Below are positions 45,201 to 60,200 of a DNA stretch of 64,000 nt, in pieces (the first letter of the stretch is position 1; the number at the start of each line of letters is the position of its first letter). The position numbers and the translations under genes were made by a program. The DNA is taken from contig JH153473.1 in assembly GCA_000226015.1 (NCBI GenBank), positions 167,655 through 231,654 on the forward strand. Direction: 5' to 3'. This stretch comes from Mnemiopsis leidyi (lineage: Eukaryota; Ctenophora; Tentaculata; Lobata; Bolinopsidae). The notes under the pieces are model-generated. The model was not told where the DNA came from, did not search any database, and worked only from the letters and a program-made list of their open reading frames with translations.

Positions 45201-48200
45201 AGTGGAAGGGAGGGAGCTGCTGGACCACCCGACGTGTGGCTTGTAACTTCATCTCGACCGTGGGAAACGACACGGCTTCCTGTGAGGAGAAGGTTCTAGT
45301 TTGTTTCTTTCATTTCTTTTAGGAATTTCAAATCTCAAATATAGATTTAACAGCCTGCTTGATCTGTGAAATTTAGACTTAAGTGTTTACGACGTGATGC
45401 AGCTGTTCATTAAAAGATAATTATCTCTAGATAATGACTCCTATGAATGAAGTTGGAACATACAGCGAACTGGTCGTTAAAAGATAATTATTTCTAGATA
45501 ATGACTCCTATGAAGTTGGAACATACCGCGAACTGGTCGTAGAGCTGGAATGTAAGTAGAGGGTCAGGGAGTTCTCTGAAGTACATCTTACAAAGTGAAG
45601 CAACACAGTGGATGTCGAAAATGTACCGCTCATCTTCGATACGTCTAGGCGGGTTGTCACTGTCGAACTCTTGTCTGTGGTGTGGAGAAGATTATCTATT
45701 TAGATTATTTATTTAGATTATCTATTTATAGAAATTTACCAAAGCGGTAGAACAAGAAGGGTCGAAGATTCAAGAAGGGCCCGGTATAAAAATATTTGTT
45801 AGGTGAGTGCGATATGAATAGATTCGTTGGCAGAGAATTTAAAAAAAAATACAAAAAGATCAAGTAACGTCCACCCACTAAGCTATCACAATTAATTCTC
45901 CTCATTACCTGAGACGCTGGACGTTGGAAACAATACCAGGTTTTCTGTAAACCCCCTCTATAATCCCGAACTCCTCGACAGTGCTGCAGCAGACTTGTAC
46001 GATGAGGGGGACGCTCATGTCCGTGTCGAACAGATGTTCCGACAGATGGGCTCCAAACACTCTGCCTCTCAAGATTCCTATAAAGTTTTGTAAAGTTGCT
46101 AAGGGCACATTTGTATAGGATAGCTAGCTTTCAATTGAAAATATGCCAAGTTTTACGAGTAGTTAGAAGTGCAATGACTACAATTCCAACGAGAAACCAT
46201 GAGATATAGCGAAATGGGAGACCTTTTTGTCGCAGAGCGTCCCGATCAGGACGACTAGCAAACAGGACGGCTAACCGGCTCTTCAGTCTCTTTTTCTTCT
46301 TTATACCCTGCTCTGGTCCGGTCCCTGTTTCCGGGGTTCCTGATAGGATGTGACATTAAGTACATTGAATCTTAAACAGATCTAAAAGATTAAAATCAAT
46401 ATAAAAATCGAAAAATAAGTACTATTAAATAAATAATACTAATAGCAAGTTATCGAAATCGCCAGAGAATGCAGAAATTATCAAATTAATTAACTATAAA
46501 TTAATTAATTAATTCATTATTATCAATTACTAATTAGTTGATTGTAAATTAATTAAAAAACCCTACCGTCAGGAACAACATCACACTTGATGTTGACTCT
46601 AGTGGGCGGTTTGCGGACACTGGAGTCGTGGATAGAACCAGGGATAACTTCGACGCAGGAAGATGGGAAAAACCCGACCTTGGAGGAAAAAGACTGTACA
46701 TCAATAGTAACTGATGTCATCAAAACATACCATATCACAAAGAACATACACTCTTAACTCACTAATTAACTCATTCTTGAAGTTGACGAATTCAAACGAT
46801 TTCCCACCTTGTTTGAGTGCTTCCCACGCCACCACGGCGATTCTTTAGCGTTGGGCATGTCAATTATCGATACAAGATCTCCGACCTAAGCAGGACAAAT
46901 TGTTACAAATACATTCGAGAATATTCGCCGTATACTATTACTAAAACGAAGTAGAATACTGCAGCATTCAGCGTGTTTTAAGTTGGATCATAAGCAGACT
47001 CCGTGCTCACGACCAGATTAAATAGAGATGGCATTTAAAAGTTTCGGAAAGCAGCAAGTGTAGAATAACGACCATGTTACAAAAAATACACGTGTTAATA
47101 CACACAATATAACAAAGTACATCAAAATAAGACATGTTAATGAGGACGACCTTAACACATTGAGATCGTATCGGAACCATCCAGCGGACACTTTTTAGAG
47201 ATATAAAACTGATTGATGTTGAAAATTTCTTATATCAATGTAGCGTTGTATGAAGCAAATTGGCGTACTGACTTTGGAGAATTTTCTTTTTTAATAGGTC
47301 GCGGTAGTAGATAAGATACGTTTGTGTGTTTTCTTAAAAAATACTACCAATTTCTCATAGGTCTGGAAGTCAATTACCAAAGATAAAAATAACCAATGAT
47401 AACCAAAGAAAAGCAATTTGTAGGAAAACTGCGATTTGAACGATCGGTTTCAATAGAAATAGGCTCACAACAATCTGACAACGATAGACTTGTCACGTTG
47501 TATAATTATGTATACTATTGAGAACAAACCTTAGTCAGACACAATAGCGCACCAGCATAAGTAACAATACAGTTTTACAATGCGCAGTGCAGAATGAATG
47601 TCAAACAGTAATACCTAGGTTACCTCGATATACTATATATTTTATACACTAACTAACATACAAATTTTACATGTATATATACGTGTTAAATATACATTTG
47701 TATGGTTCATATAAATAAGTTATCACTAGCTTTAACCAAATTCCTTCTTTTTAAGTTCTCAGGAAATGTCAATGGTGCCGGGTGCGGCACTGACTGATGG
47801 CGCATCACTATCGGGGATATTATGTTCTTTGAGACATGCTGCGGAGCTAAAGCAGAGTATGCGACATTTACTGTGACCCCAATTACTACTTAACGTTAAC
47901 GTTATCTTAACTTCTTCAGTCAGAGCCGCATTAGCCTCCACACAGAGCATGGGGCCCGTGACGGTTCTTCTAAATATAGTTAATTGTAGACCCCATATAC
48001 TGCATATTTGCAGCGGGGGTATACATCGAAGGGAAATTGATCTTAATACTAACATTTACAAAATGTTTCCTTGTGTTTGAACTGATCGTACAAATTAGGA
48101 ATGGATTATGCTCAATTATGCTTAAATGTGAACTGCATATCGCCTCATCTTAATATTTGGTAAAATCTTGCCTGACGTTGCCTGGCCAGGCAATTTGCCC

Positions 48201-51200
48201 AGAGTATATTAGCGTCTCAACACAAGACAAGTATAATATGTTGACATTTCAAGATCCATCTTACCCCTATTTGAGGACAAGTCCTGGATAAGGAAAGCGC
48301 AAAATTTTAAGTTTTAACTTATTTTGCACAAAGATCGAATAGTACAGCCGTGCTGTCTCCTGTCCGTAAATATATGAAAATTGCACGACGCAGGAATCGC
48401 AATGCGTAATGCCCACTGGAATCTTGTACAACAGGGTTATGGCATGTACAACAGGGCTTCCTTGTATTTGAATAGCATGTATAATTGAAGAAAAAAGCTG
48501 AATGGAGTACTGCAAAATCATGACCACTTTGTTCAGAAAGCAAAAATTGGGCAGGCTTATGCTTATGGGGCAGGCTTATGCTTATCGACATCAGACAAGA
48601 GTAATAGGGACAAAGTACCGACCAATCTCATGACAAAAATTTTATACTGCAAACCAGTTGGTTGCAATTCTAGTAAGAATGGTTTAGTATTTCGTAAAGT
48701 TTAAATTTTCTAAACTAAACCGTCAAAGAGACATTAGCTATATCCGAACGGTACTGAAAGAAGAACCCCAGGCTCAAAATCCCCTTTACCATAATCCCGT
48801 TTACTGTTAGCTTGAAATCGTCCGATCTTGGTGGAAAATGACTGTACATCGATAGTTACTTACATCATTTAAACATGGCATAAATTGAACATAATATAAC
48901 ACAAAAAGATAACAACGGTACGTCGAAAAGGGACTGGGAAGCCTCTGGTTTTACGAAAACTTTCGCGTTCAACAAAGAAAGTGAACTCACTGCTAGTTAA
49001 TTCTTGACTGACAAAATTAGCATGCTCATCTCTCACAAAGGCGTGTCAACGAAAGAAAGAGAAGAAAAGAACATACAACACAGTACATACAGGTCGTGTC
49101 GCTGTAAGACTACTGAGATTTATTCGAGACGTGGAAGTTTTGTCAAGGACACATTGCTTGAGATACGGTCAAGTAAACAGTGAGTTAATCTTCTTGTCGG
49201 AAGAAGGGTGGAGAGCGAATTATGTTTCACGCATGACAACATTGAGAGATTGGTAGTTAGGAATGAAGAGGTAAATTTTCATATTCTTCTTTTTGAAACT
49301 GAAAACCAGTGAAACAGGTCCGAGATTAGAGTCACAGGACAAATATAGGTATTGAGTAATTTGATGAATTTAGGTCTTGTTGTAAACGATTTAGGTTTGC
49401 AGCCGATTAAAATGTGATATTAATAATCTCATATTCGTTACATACTCCTCCTTGAAAATGGAGTTGTATCAAACTATAAAAGTCTGGAAACGTTTTCTTG
49501 ATAGTTTGGTGAGCAACCTCCAATTCTAAATCAAATTAGAGGAAACCACACAACAATCAGCATGCAGGTTAACTGTTCTTAAGCACTATGCAGTGCTCTA
49601 TCAAAGCAACACAGACGGGCGTTTGTAATCAGTATTTTGAAGCTTGGTAGACAGCAAAGAATTGGAAGTTTCATAGTCTAAAAGTCTGAGATAATATCCA
49701 GTTACAAAAGATGACGAAATACAACGAAAGCTAATTAACAAACCATTGAGTTAAGTCAAATCACACAATTCATCGTGCCAATCAATTATCTTCCAGAAAA
49801 TATTTACAAACGGCAAATTTCAAAGGAGATTTTCGGTTCGATTTCATTAAAGGTATCGAACTTGGCTGACTGAGGAAATCTACCAATTTTCACCTGCTCT
49901 AACAAAGTGTTCAATGTTCATTAGGAAGGAACGGAGGGAGTTTTATGTTTCACACGTGATATGTTCCGCAACCTATCCTAGTCTTTGTGATATAGGCATC
50001 CTTTCCGGACCATACTCATAATCAATGCCCTAAAACGATAAACTGAGAATTCTAGATTGTAATCGGAGATGAATTTATCAGAACTTCGTGATTATATTTA
50101 TAGATGCACGCCATTGTCAGACATCTTATCAGGCTTTGTTGGTACATACGATTACGTATTGAATGACAACCGGGCAGACCAAGTTTTAACTGGAAACCAA
50201 ATTTTACAAACCAGTACTATAATGAAACATACCATAACATTACGTATGGTATGATAATAATTAGACGTTCCAATAAACAAATAAAACCCAAATATAACCC
50301 TGTTCAAGAACAATGGCCTGGTGGTTCGGCGGAAAATGACGTATTTCGTGTCGTATCGACAGGTGACAGTGCATACCACAGGAAATGAAGGGAACAGCGA
50401 TATTACAGTTACCCAGAACGTTGGAGTGCCAATGCAAAAATTGCACCTGCAGGGGGGATGCAAATATTTTTTAACTTTAAAAGGTTAAAAAAAGTGTACC
50501 ACCTCCCCGGTGGTTAATGAAGTGAGAGTGAAAGTAACGGTTGAGTAGAACTGTAACACAGCGCAGTAACACACGGCCTATCGAGGCTAACTGTACGTAC
50601 GGTTGTTGTTGCATATGTTTTCATATCCTACTTCCGAGCGAGCGGGGACCACGTGACAGGTCACGTGTCAAGTGACAGGGTGTCAAGGTGTGTTGTTACA
50701 GCTGACAGTGTTGTTCTACCCGGTGTAGCCTGCTCTCCAAGTGGGTGATGAGTGGAGAGTGACATGTGTGCTAGATCGGTACAGTAGTTGTTTTCTGTGA
50801 AAATACGTCGAAATGTCGCTGTTAGCACACACAGTTGTGATCTATTGTCAAGAAACAATCGAGGTTGTTTACGAACATTGGGTCCAAGAAAATTTACCGG
50901 TCAAATATTTATGAAAGAGAAACCAAAAAGAAAAGAAACAAATAGAAAGAAATAGGCATGCCTGACAAATGAACATGAATGACCAGGTCGTAGCAGTGCA
51001 AGGGTTGAAAGAAATCAATTCAAAAACAATACATATAGCGAAATGTGATTTGTGAAGAATTAGTCCAGGCAACTCAAGAATGTGCCATGAGCATGGGAAA
51101 TAAAATACACACTTCTGCTTATCTTGAACTGCTGGGGGCGTTTCAATTAGACACGCTGATGATGTACATAATGTTTTGTGTCCCTCTAGTTTATTGAGGA

Positions 51201-54200
51201 GGTCATGGATATGACAAGGGTTTTAAGATTACAAAGCAGAAAACAGTAACAGTTACAACAGCGGAACAAGACTAAAGTTACAAGCGCCGCCCGCACACCA
51301 AGCTGACAAAGAGCGACAAGTTACAAGTTACAAGACAAGACTGTGCGAGGGAATCAGACAACTAAAGAACTAACGTACCCTGAGTTCTAGCTCGTCATCC
51401 TCACGTTTCACGTAGTTTCTGGTAACGGTAGCAACTGCTATGGCAGGAACGTTGATGGCACTGTTCACGTGCCAGAGAAAATGGTGTCCCCTGTTATCCA
51501 TCTAGAAGGAGGGGCCGGGAGTGAGAGAGAGGGGAGCGGAAATGTCTGACGTTCACCACACCAGCCAGTGTATGGTGGAGGGTGAGGTCATGTCATTTAT
51601 CACTGAATCACTTGATTTCATGACACATATGATTATATGCTGTGTGCATTATTATGTGCTGTCGTGTCAAGCCTAATTATGGTATGTAATTTGACTAACT
51701 ACGATCAAGAGAACATATGTCAGCAAAACGTTAGTAACTTTAGACATGAATAAACTAAAGATAGGGCGATAAAAGAGCGGGTAAAAGTAAGACAGCTCAC
51801 CTCTAGCCAGTTCAGAATACTGCCACACTTGAGGTGGATCGCCTCTCTTACTAGCTTCGTGAAGCGCTCGAAATAATACGCCAATTGCTCAAACGCATCC
51901 TGTAAAATTAAGAAGTGCAATTAACGAAGTGATCAGGCCATCGATTCCGCTTGCACGTCTGCCGGTTGCACAAAATTTCGATACAAGTTTAAAATTGCAG
52001 CAGTACTAAGACCAGCCGCAACAGCAAATCGATCGTTAACGCCAGGAGAAAATGACAGCTGACAACTGTCTGCAGAAAAAGTGAGTACGAGCATGAGGCC
52101 ACTAATCTGACGATACTCTGGCAGAGCGCCGGAAGAGATTAGAAGCATACTTTAACTCCTGAAATTACGTAATTGCCATGGCAGGGTTGGTTGGTAGGCG
52201 TGACAGTGCGACGATACTTCCTCACATTTGTTGGCGGTTAATCAAATCTTTGTTGCGCGCGATATTATGTACGTTGCGCGCAATGTCAGTACAAATCAAA
52301 TGTTCGCGCCTTCCATTTAAAGTGACTTCGCTTTGCCCCACGAGTCGTCACATTTACTGCTGGAGGCCTGCTTGGCGACTTAGATTGCAATTAGGTCCGG
52401 TAAAAGTCAATTTCGGTCACCCATGAGGCATGAAATTTGAAAAAATTTGATTGCCTCACCTGTTAATGGTACACAATCAAGAACTGCTGGGCAATAACGC
52501 GGCCATTTAGGAGGAACGTCTCAGAGCTTGTTCCGTTAGAGAAAAAGTCTGCTAATTTGCAAGTCATACATTCAAAATGTGTTCTCAGAATCATGTAATA
52601 ACTCACGTTAAATGGTCCAGGTATATCATTCTCTTTAGAAAGTGTAGGTAGCATGCTATATCTCCGATCGAATATACACCTAAATGTGTTGTATTAAAGA
52701 AAAGAAGAATGTGCGATACGAAGGAGTACAAATCATTAGTAAATTCTGTGATGATATATCAGGTATCTTTCTGCTTGTTTTAAGATCAGGGCACATTAAA
52801 AGTCCCTGAAGAAATGATTATCATCTTAAAATGTGATTAAGGCACCGGACCTTTAATTAATAATATACACAATATCAATCGACTTATACATTGTTAGTTT
52901 AAGCAATTGTTAAATATCAAGGGTGGTTAGATATTCAAGGGTTGTGTAATATTCAACATCAACCCACAGTATGTAATTTAAAATTTCATGCTAACACTGT
53001 CAAGCGTTATTACGTTCAACTTGTATAGCAAAATAACTCGATTAATAAATCGAAACAGTTCACGAATTCTTCTATTGAATAAACACTAATATCATTTCTA
53101 CGGCATATAGCCGGGAGAGTATTCATTGTAAATACAGAACATAAAAAGTGTGTTTGTCACATTAGCATTAATTGCAGTGTTGGGCAAGGTGTACTGCAGA
53201 ATTTGTAAGAAGCAAACAGAAACAAGATTTACAGAATACTAAAGTCGTGTAAACACTACCTCTTAATTAGATAAGGATAAACAAGCCCAGCCCTAATTAA
53301 AATCGTCAGTTTCGAAAGTGAGGAAGATAACAGAAAAACTTTTTAAAAGGAGCAGATAAGGAAATGTACACAACAACAACTGTGGTACCTGTGGAGCTGT
53401 ATGTCGAAAGTGACAGTGTCGCTGTATCGCCTCGTTATAGTCCAGGATGCATTGTTACATGTCACGTGTATCTGAAGTAATGTTATCTGGTTAAACTCTC
53501 TCAATAGTTAGATATGATCACACAAACCGTCTGGGATTTATCTCCTGGCTAATGTACAGACAGACACACAGACAGACTTACCTTGTTACTTACAGACACA
53601 CAGATTCACGCACAGACTTGCACACACAGACGAGGTGATATAACAGTGTGAAGACGTTACGTAAGTGTTAGATTTGAGAGGTAATACAAACCTTCATACA
53701 AACAGACACACACAAACAGACAAACAGACACACGTACAAGCTCATGGCATACAAACAGACACACGTACAAGCTCATGACACACAAACAGACACACACAAA
53801 CAGACACATACAAACAGACAAGCTCATGACATACAAACAGACAAACACAAACAGACAAACAGACACACGTAAACAGACAAACAGACACATACAAACAGAC
53901 ACGCGTACACTCAGTAAATATGATATAACACAGTACATGCCATGTAAGTGTTAGATTGGAGAGGTCTGGACACACATACAGTAAACACAGAGTCACATAT
54001 AATACATTGTAACACCAAACGTGTTAACACTCATGTGTAATCCCCTGCAATGTCACTACATATTTTAAATTAGCGGTACATCGAATGAAGTGATGAAATA
54101 CTTACACTCCGCACTCGTTAACTTTCCATATTTGAAGTTTAAGAGAACTTCACTTAACCATGCAAGATTTAATTGTGTACAGTGTACTATTGCATTGGAA

Positions 54201-57200
54201 TATGTAAGCAATAATTTTTTTTCTTCCTGCGCTTTTTATAAACGATTTTTTCACATCTTCAGGGTTTAAAACATCAAACCTTACACCAACAAAGCCATAA
54301 GTTCCTTAAGCCATAAGTTCCTTAAGCCACACCTGATGAGATCCAGCTATAAAGTAACAGTTTAATGAACAATATATATTATTTCTCTCCAATAAATCAT
54401 CACATCTACACGACTACCAGAGTGGTAATGTCCACACAATGCTAGGTACTATTGGTGGCACGCCACTCTAACTAACGCTCTCTTCTCCACTTCTCCGTAT
54501 CTCATGACTAGAGTGACTACTGACTAAGGGGGAAGAAGTAGAAGCCATACACTGCCCTGAGTTTTGAGCGTATATTTAAACAGCGCTTTGCACTTGTATT
54601 GTCAGTCGAAACGAGACCATTTCGTCTATTTCGGACAGCAATTCAAACTTTTTTGGCGTGTATAAAATTGGTTGAATCACAGCTTCACAGATTTGTGTGC
54701 GCTAAAATAGACATGGCACTATGGCAGGCCTGAGGACGGGAGATTTAATTACTTTTAAAATGAGGGTTTTCTGCAAAATGCAAATGAAATGGAAAAGTGT
54801 ACATTTTTATCTAATAATGTCGCTGAGTGTTAGCCGTAATGTATTTGCCCCAATAATACTCTATTCTACCAGTGTTATTCTTGCACTATAGTTGGTGTAA
54901 TATTTCATTTCCTTTTGTATAACGCTCTTAAGGCAGGCAACGTGTCAACAGTTAGCTATTCCTGTTAGCGGCAGAATACAGATTCAGTGACTGATACAAG
55001 ATAAGACGACGTCAAACGAGGTGGAAATTGACTTATAGCGCACTTGGACTATCAAAGGTCAAAGGACCGTCACAGCCGAAAGTTAAAGATAGAACTTAGG
55101 GTTGAGTTACTGACAAATTATGTTCAGTTTGAGCATTTAATGTGTCCAATCGCAAATGATAAGCTTTAAAAGAATAAAATTTAAAGGGAACAGCTCTGAT
55201 TGGTTATTTGATATCGTTACAACCGACCTTACACGTTTGATAAAACCGACAACTTATTGAGGATTAATTTTATTAGCTGCAGAAACCGTGATATAACGTA
55301 TTTAAAAAAAATCTAGTTGAATATGAATGTCTGAGCCATGGCCAATAGATATTGAGTTGCAAAGTGCTGCATGCATATGCCTCAGCAGCAGATCTTCAAA
55401 TAGTAAATGTAGGCGCCTGTAATGTGCTGTGTACAAAGAAATTGCAGTAACAACAGGGAATGTAGCATACACACCAAACATTTTACAGTACTATCATCGT
55501 TCCAGCCTAACGTTTAAATCTAAACTGCTGACTGCTGCTTGTCTCAAACTAGTGTTACATTTAAACTATTTCCAGTCACATAGACTTGACAGAGATAACA
55601 GAGGAAATCAACAATATGTTGCTAATGTAAACTGTACAGTGACTTTAACAAGGACCGACTGACAAAATTAGGATCCAGTATCTACCAGTATATACCAGTA
55701 GCTACCAGTATCTACAAGAATCTACCAGTATCTACAAGGTCCAGTACTTTTAACTTAAACTCACGTAGAAGACGGTGATTGTGCTGTCCCCGCTCAGATG
55801 AAGCTCGTGATCCCCGTAGTCGGTCCTCAACATGACTGAGAAGTCCGGAGGGAGTGTTACTGCGTCGTAGTGGAAGTGTGTACATTCGTCCAACTTGGGG
55901 AACTTGGGGCCGCTTATCCAGGTGTGTCTGGGAGGGAGTGAGAGTCAGAGATATGTGTAAAATATGTGGACAGTAAGAAACTATTTTATATAGATGCTAC
56001 ATTATACATGCTAGATATATTAGATCTGATCGAGTAGCTATACTGGTAGAATACGATCGAGATATGATTATGAAGATTGTAAGATACTAAGATAGGAGGG
56101 GTTAGCTTGAGTTAGCACCATGACAACGGGGTATGTTATATTTACAGGTCCAGGTGAGAGACACAGTTAGTGAGAGACACAGTTAGTGTGAGACACAGTT
56201 ACTGTGAGACACAGTTACTGTGCAGTGTGATAGTGTCATAGCTTAGTCGCAGCTAAGTGGAGAGTGTGGTGAGATGGGAAGGTATTTAAGTATTTAGCAC
56301 ATCAATTCTTTTCATTTATTAGGTTACCAGTCTTAATTTCTATAGAGACGAGATGGAATTACTAAAAATAACACATCCATGATCTAGTAAACGTTGGTCT
56401 TGTACGTGATTTTAGTTGTTCGACAAGTTAAGTAAACTGCCGGGTACGGCCTGGTAACGGTAATGTATGAGGAGGTCGATCTCTTGGGTAGTTTGATGTA
56501 TGGTAAACTAGTTCTGTCAAAGTGAGGACATGAGAAAATATTGATCATACAAACTATATCAGTCTTAATCTCTCAACGTGGGACATATTTCGTAGGAATG
56601 TAAGATTGTAAGTTTAAGTTAGCGATAGCAAAATTCATGTCGCTATAGCGCTATAATACTCTATACTCTATAGCATATTTAATATTAACGTTTAGCACAA
56701 GGTGTAATAAAACGTTGTGCGACAGCTGAGATTTATCTCTGGATGGGAAGTGGTACGTGAGTTCTGTTATGTTGTGTTGAAAAAGAAAATTAGGAGAGCA
56801 TATCTAACATATTTGGCTCCTCAGAATTCAATTATCTCGACCAAGAACTATTCGTATAATGTGATAGCGTATGGATAAAGAAATAAAGAATCTTATTCTG
56901 ATAAATTGACGATGTTTTTACATTCATTCGCCGTTTTTCTAACTAATCAATATTAAAGAAGATCATAATATTTCGTTAAATGATGTAATACAATATAATA
57001 ATAATGATGTAATTGTAAAAAATGTACGTGGCTAACTTCAAGAATTCCTACCCAGACTAATTGATCTACACTATCACACTTTAGACGAGCTAAAAATACC
57101 AAGTTTCTGAGTACCCTTTCAGTCTAAAACTCGGTATAAGAGTCTGCCAGGGTTCACTTAATACAGTAAACTAACTTTAATCAGTATGTTAAGTCCTTCT

Positions 57201-60200
57201 CTAGATTCCTTATATACTTTACAGAGTGATACAGACTATAGGTAAACTTAAGTGCAGGTATGTAACACGAGCGTCTTCAGTCCGATCAACGCAGTCCTGA
57301 ATATATTACTCTACATCATGTTTCACACATGGATTTAGAGTTGAGGAAGCAGGAATTCGATATATTTCTCTACTGAAAGTGTGAATCACAACTCAGAACA
57401 CTGACGAGTAGTTTAGGAATTTGTGATACGTAATGCAGTTAAAACTCTACAAGTTTTTAACGATTTGATACAACTTTGCAAAGGAGTTGCTTAAAGTTAA
57501 CATCAGGCTGGTTAGATACTATCAGCGAAATATTAGACTCTCTGATCATCGTTGTATCCATTCAGAGCTAATAAACTCGTTCTTTGTTGCTATCTTCCTG
57601 ATGTGGAAGAAGCCAGTATTGTTTTTGCAGCAAAGACAGGATACCCTGCAATTCTAACCGACTTCAGACAAATAGGACTTGCTAAAATCGAGAAATAGAC
57701 GCTAGGCTCAAATTAGAGAGATCTGTCTGGCTGAACAGTCTTGAACTGTCCAGTTTAATTCAGATTTTCAGGCTATAACATATAAGATCGAGTTGGTTGC
57801 GTGTGAATGACGTGGGAAATAACTAGATATTGTTAAACTGTTAGAACTTAGTTAACAATATTCTTCAAATACCCAATGATCAACCAGGTTTTAATGATCA
57901 GTCAATCAAAAGTGTCTTATGAGAAAACACACTTTAGAGTTCATTCAGCATACGTCAAGACTATGATTCCCATACTGATGATTTAATCTACAAAGAAAAT
58001 ATTGGGTGTTTAATTTACTTGCGAGCCTATGTTTTTATGGAAATTGCAAAATTAAAATTCACTCCACTGACCACTGTACTTAAGTTTGACGAAGAACCCA
58101 AAAAACCGATATCATATACTTATTCTACTGTTATACCAGCTTCTCAGCTGGGTATTGTTTACTCCACACACTCAGGATAACATCACTAAGAAGTGTTGAC
58201 GAGCTAAGTGATAACGAGACAACGCGCTCCCACCTAGAAAAACAAACCTAAAAGCCTGTCGTCACTTTCTACACTTGACGACGCGACCAGCTCCCTCTAC
58301 ACTGCACAGTACAAAACGTCATCACGTTTAAAAACTTGTAACGTCCATTTCTAGTATAAAATTTAGTTCTCTGAACAGCCCACTATGTCACTCCGTACTC
58401 ACTCCACACTGATACTGAATACAATCGGATCTTCTAGAATAATCTGGAACAGGTCCTTGTTCACATACGCCCCTCAGTTCCACTCTGCCACACACCCTCC
58501 CCAACAAGGATTACCATATAAGGAGATACGAAGTAGTGCACAGCACGTGCTCTCCTGTAATGGACGTAACACGTGCTATCTCCCTGATGAGATCACTCGG
58601 CTGAAGAAAACTTGAACCCAGTGAAGCTGTCTAAGTGGAGAAGGTGGCAGTTACTAGCGCGGCAACTGTTCTCCTAATACTCGTAGAGCGATATATAGTG
58701 TACCTATATAGTGTATATTTACTTACTTAACATGGACTCCTCTAGCAGGACGGCTAGTTTTGCTAACTAAGGTTTTGCAGGGATTAGCCACGCCCGTGTA
58801 CACGTTGAAATCGTACAACTCAGAAGTTAGCCTGAACCTGGATTATTGAGTGGTGGCGTGAGTCTGATGTTTTAACTTCCAGCTTCCCTCTCTTTCTGTT
58901 ATGGAGTAACAGTTTGTAATATTTAACTTGCCACTCTCTGAGAGGCTCCCATTTAAAACAACGTTTAACAGAGAATGTAAATCTGTGATTCTGGACTCCG
59001 AAAAATATCATGTTTATATAAGTTCTTAAACCATGGGCGAGAATTCAGTAACAGACATCTCGAATTTCCAGTTCATATACTAGAGTTCAGTCCTTCTAGA
59101 ATTATTAGACCTCAGCAGCCCTGCGGTCTCCGGTATCACTGATCACATGTAAAAACATTAGCACTAGGTAACTAAAAACACTTGCTCCTTATTTTTAACG
59201 TGTAAAATATGAGGAGGTTTCGAATAGAAAAGTAATAAACTTCAAAATCATTAAAATCTAGATGATTTCAACGTGATTTAGTCTTTAAGGGTTGTTGGAT
59301 TGAAAATCTGAATTGAACTTTAGAGCTCTAACCAAATTTGAGCATCTTAAGCCACTTTCTTCAGTTGACTGTCAAATTCTAAGAAAAACGTGATGTTAAA
59401 GAAACGATATAGAAGTGGAGACAAATTTGCATGTTGAATGTTCAATTAAAAGTTTTTATATCAATTAGAATCTTTTATCAGATTACTGTACGCGAGAAAA
59501 GTTTGCTACAGACATGCGTGTATATGTAAAAAGGTCCAGTTCGAACCAGTCAACAAACTCGTGTCTTGATGGAAAAACCTTCTTGACAAAACATCAAGTT
59601 TAATAGAGCCGTGATATGTTAGTGGGTCTCAAGTAAGAACGCTGAGGCTACGTCTAATTATAAACATCCTTGTCTCAACCCCCGGACAAACCTGCAGTCT
59701 ACTACCAACTACAGTGTTTCTGTACCTACATTTTACGTTACCTGGTATGAAGAGACAAAATAAGAGTCTCAACGCTCCGTCTCCGCGAATTCCTCAGTCT
59801 CATTTCAATACTCCAACATTACCACATCTATGTTTGTTTTTTGTTAGCTGACATTGGCAGTTTCAAATTTCTATCCTCATGGTATCTTCAGGAATAAATA
59901 AAAATACGTTTCAAACTTACTAAGATTTGAAGTTTTCATTTAAGCAAGCACATTTATAGTATCTCCTATCTACTATTTCATAGTATACGCAGCATCACAT
60001 CTCGTATCAGAAAAGCCAGCGGTAGTGCCACTTCTATGATATATAATTCTCGAAATTAGACGCGGTTAAGTTGGTAGTTGTAAGTAAGTTAGTAGAAAGT
60101 GAGAAAGTTATTAGCAAGTATGTAAGTAACTTAGTAAAAGGGCGGAGCTCATTGTTTGTACATTCAGCTATACACACTGTTACAGTGAAGTAGAGGAGGA

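Noticed and set aside
53657-53996. Cys/Val/Leu-rich minus-strand frames
   Set aside because: Produced by the acaaacagac minisatellite; no coding evidence.
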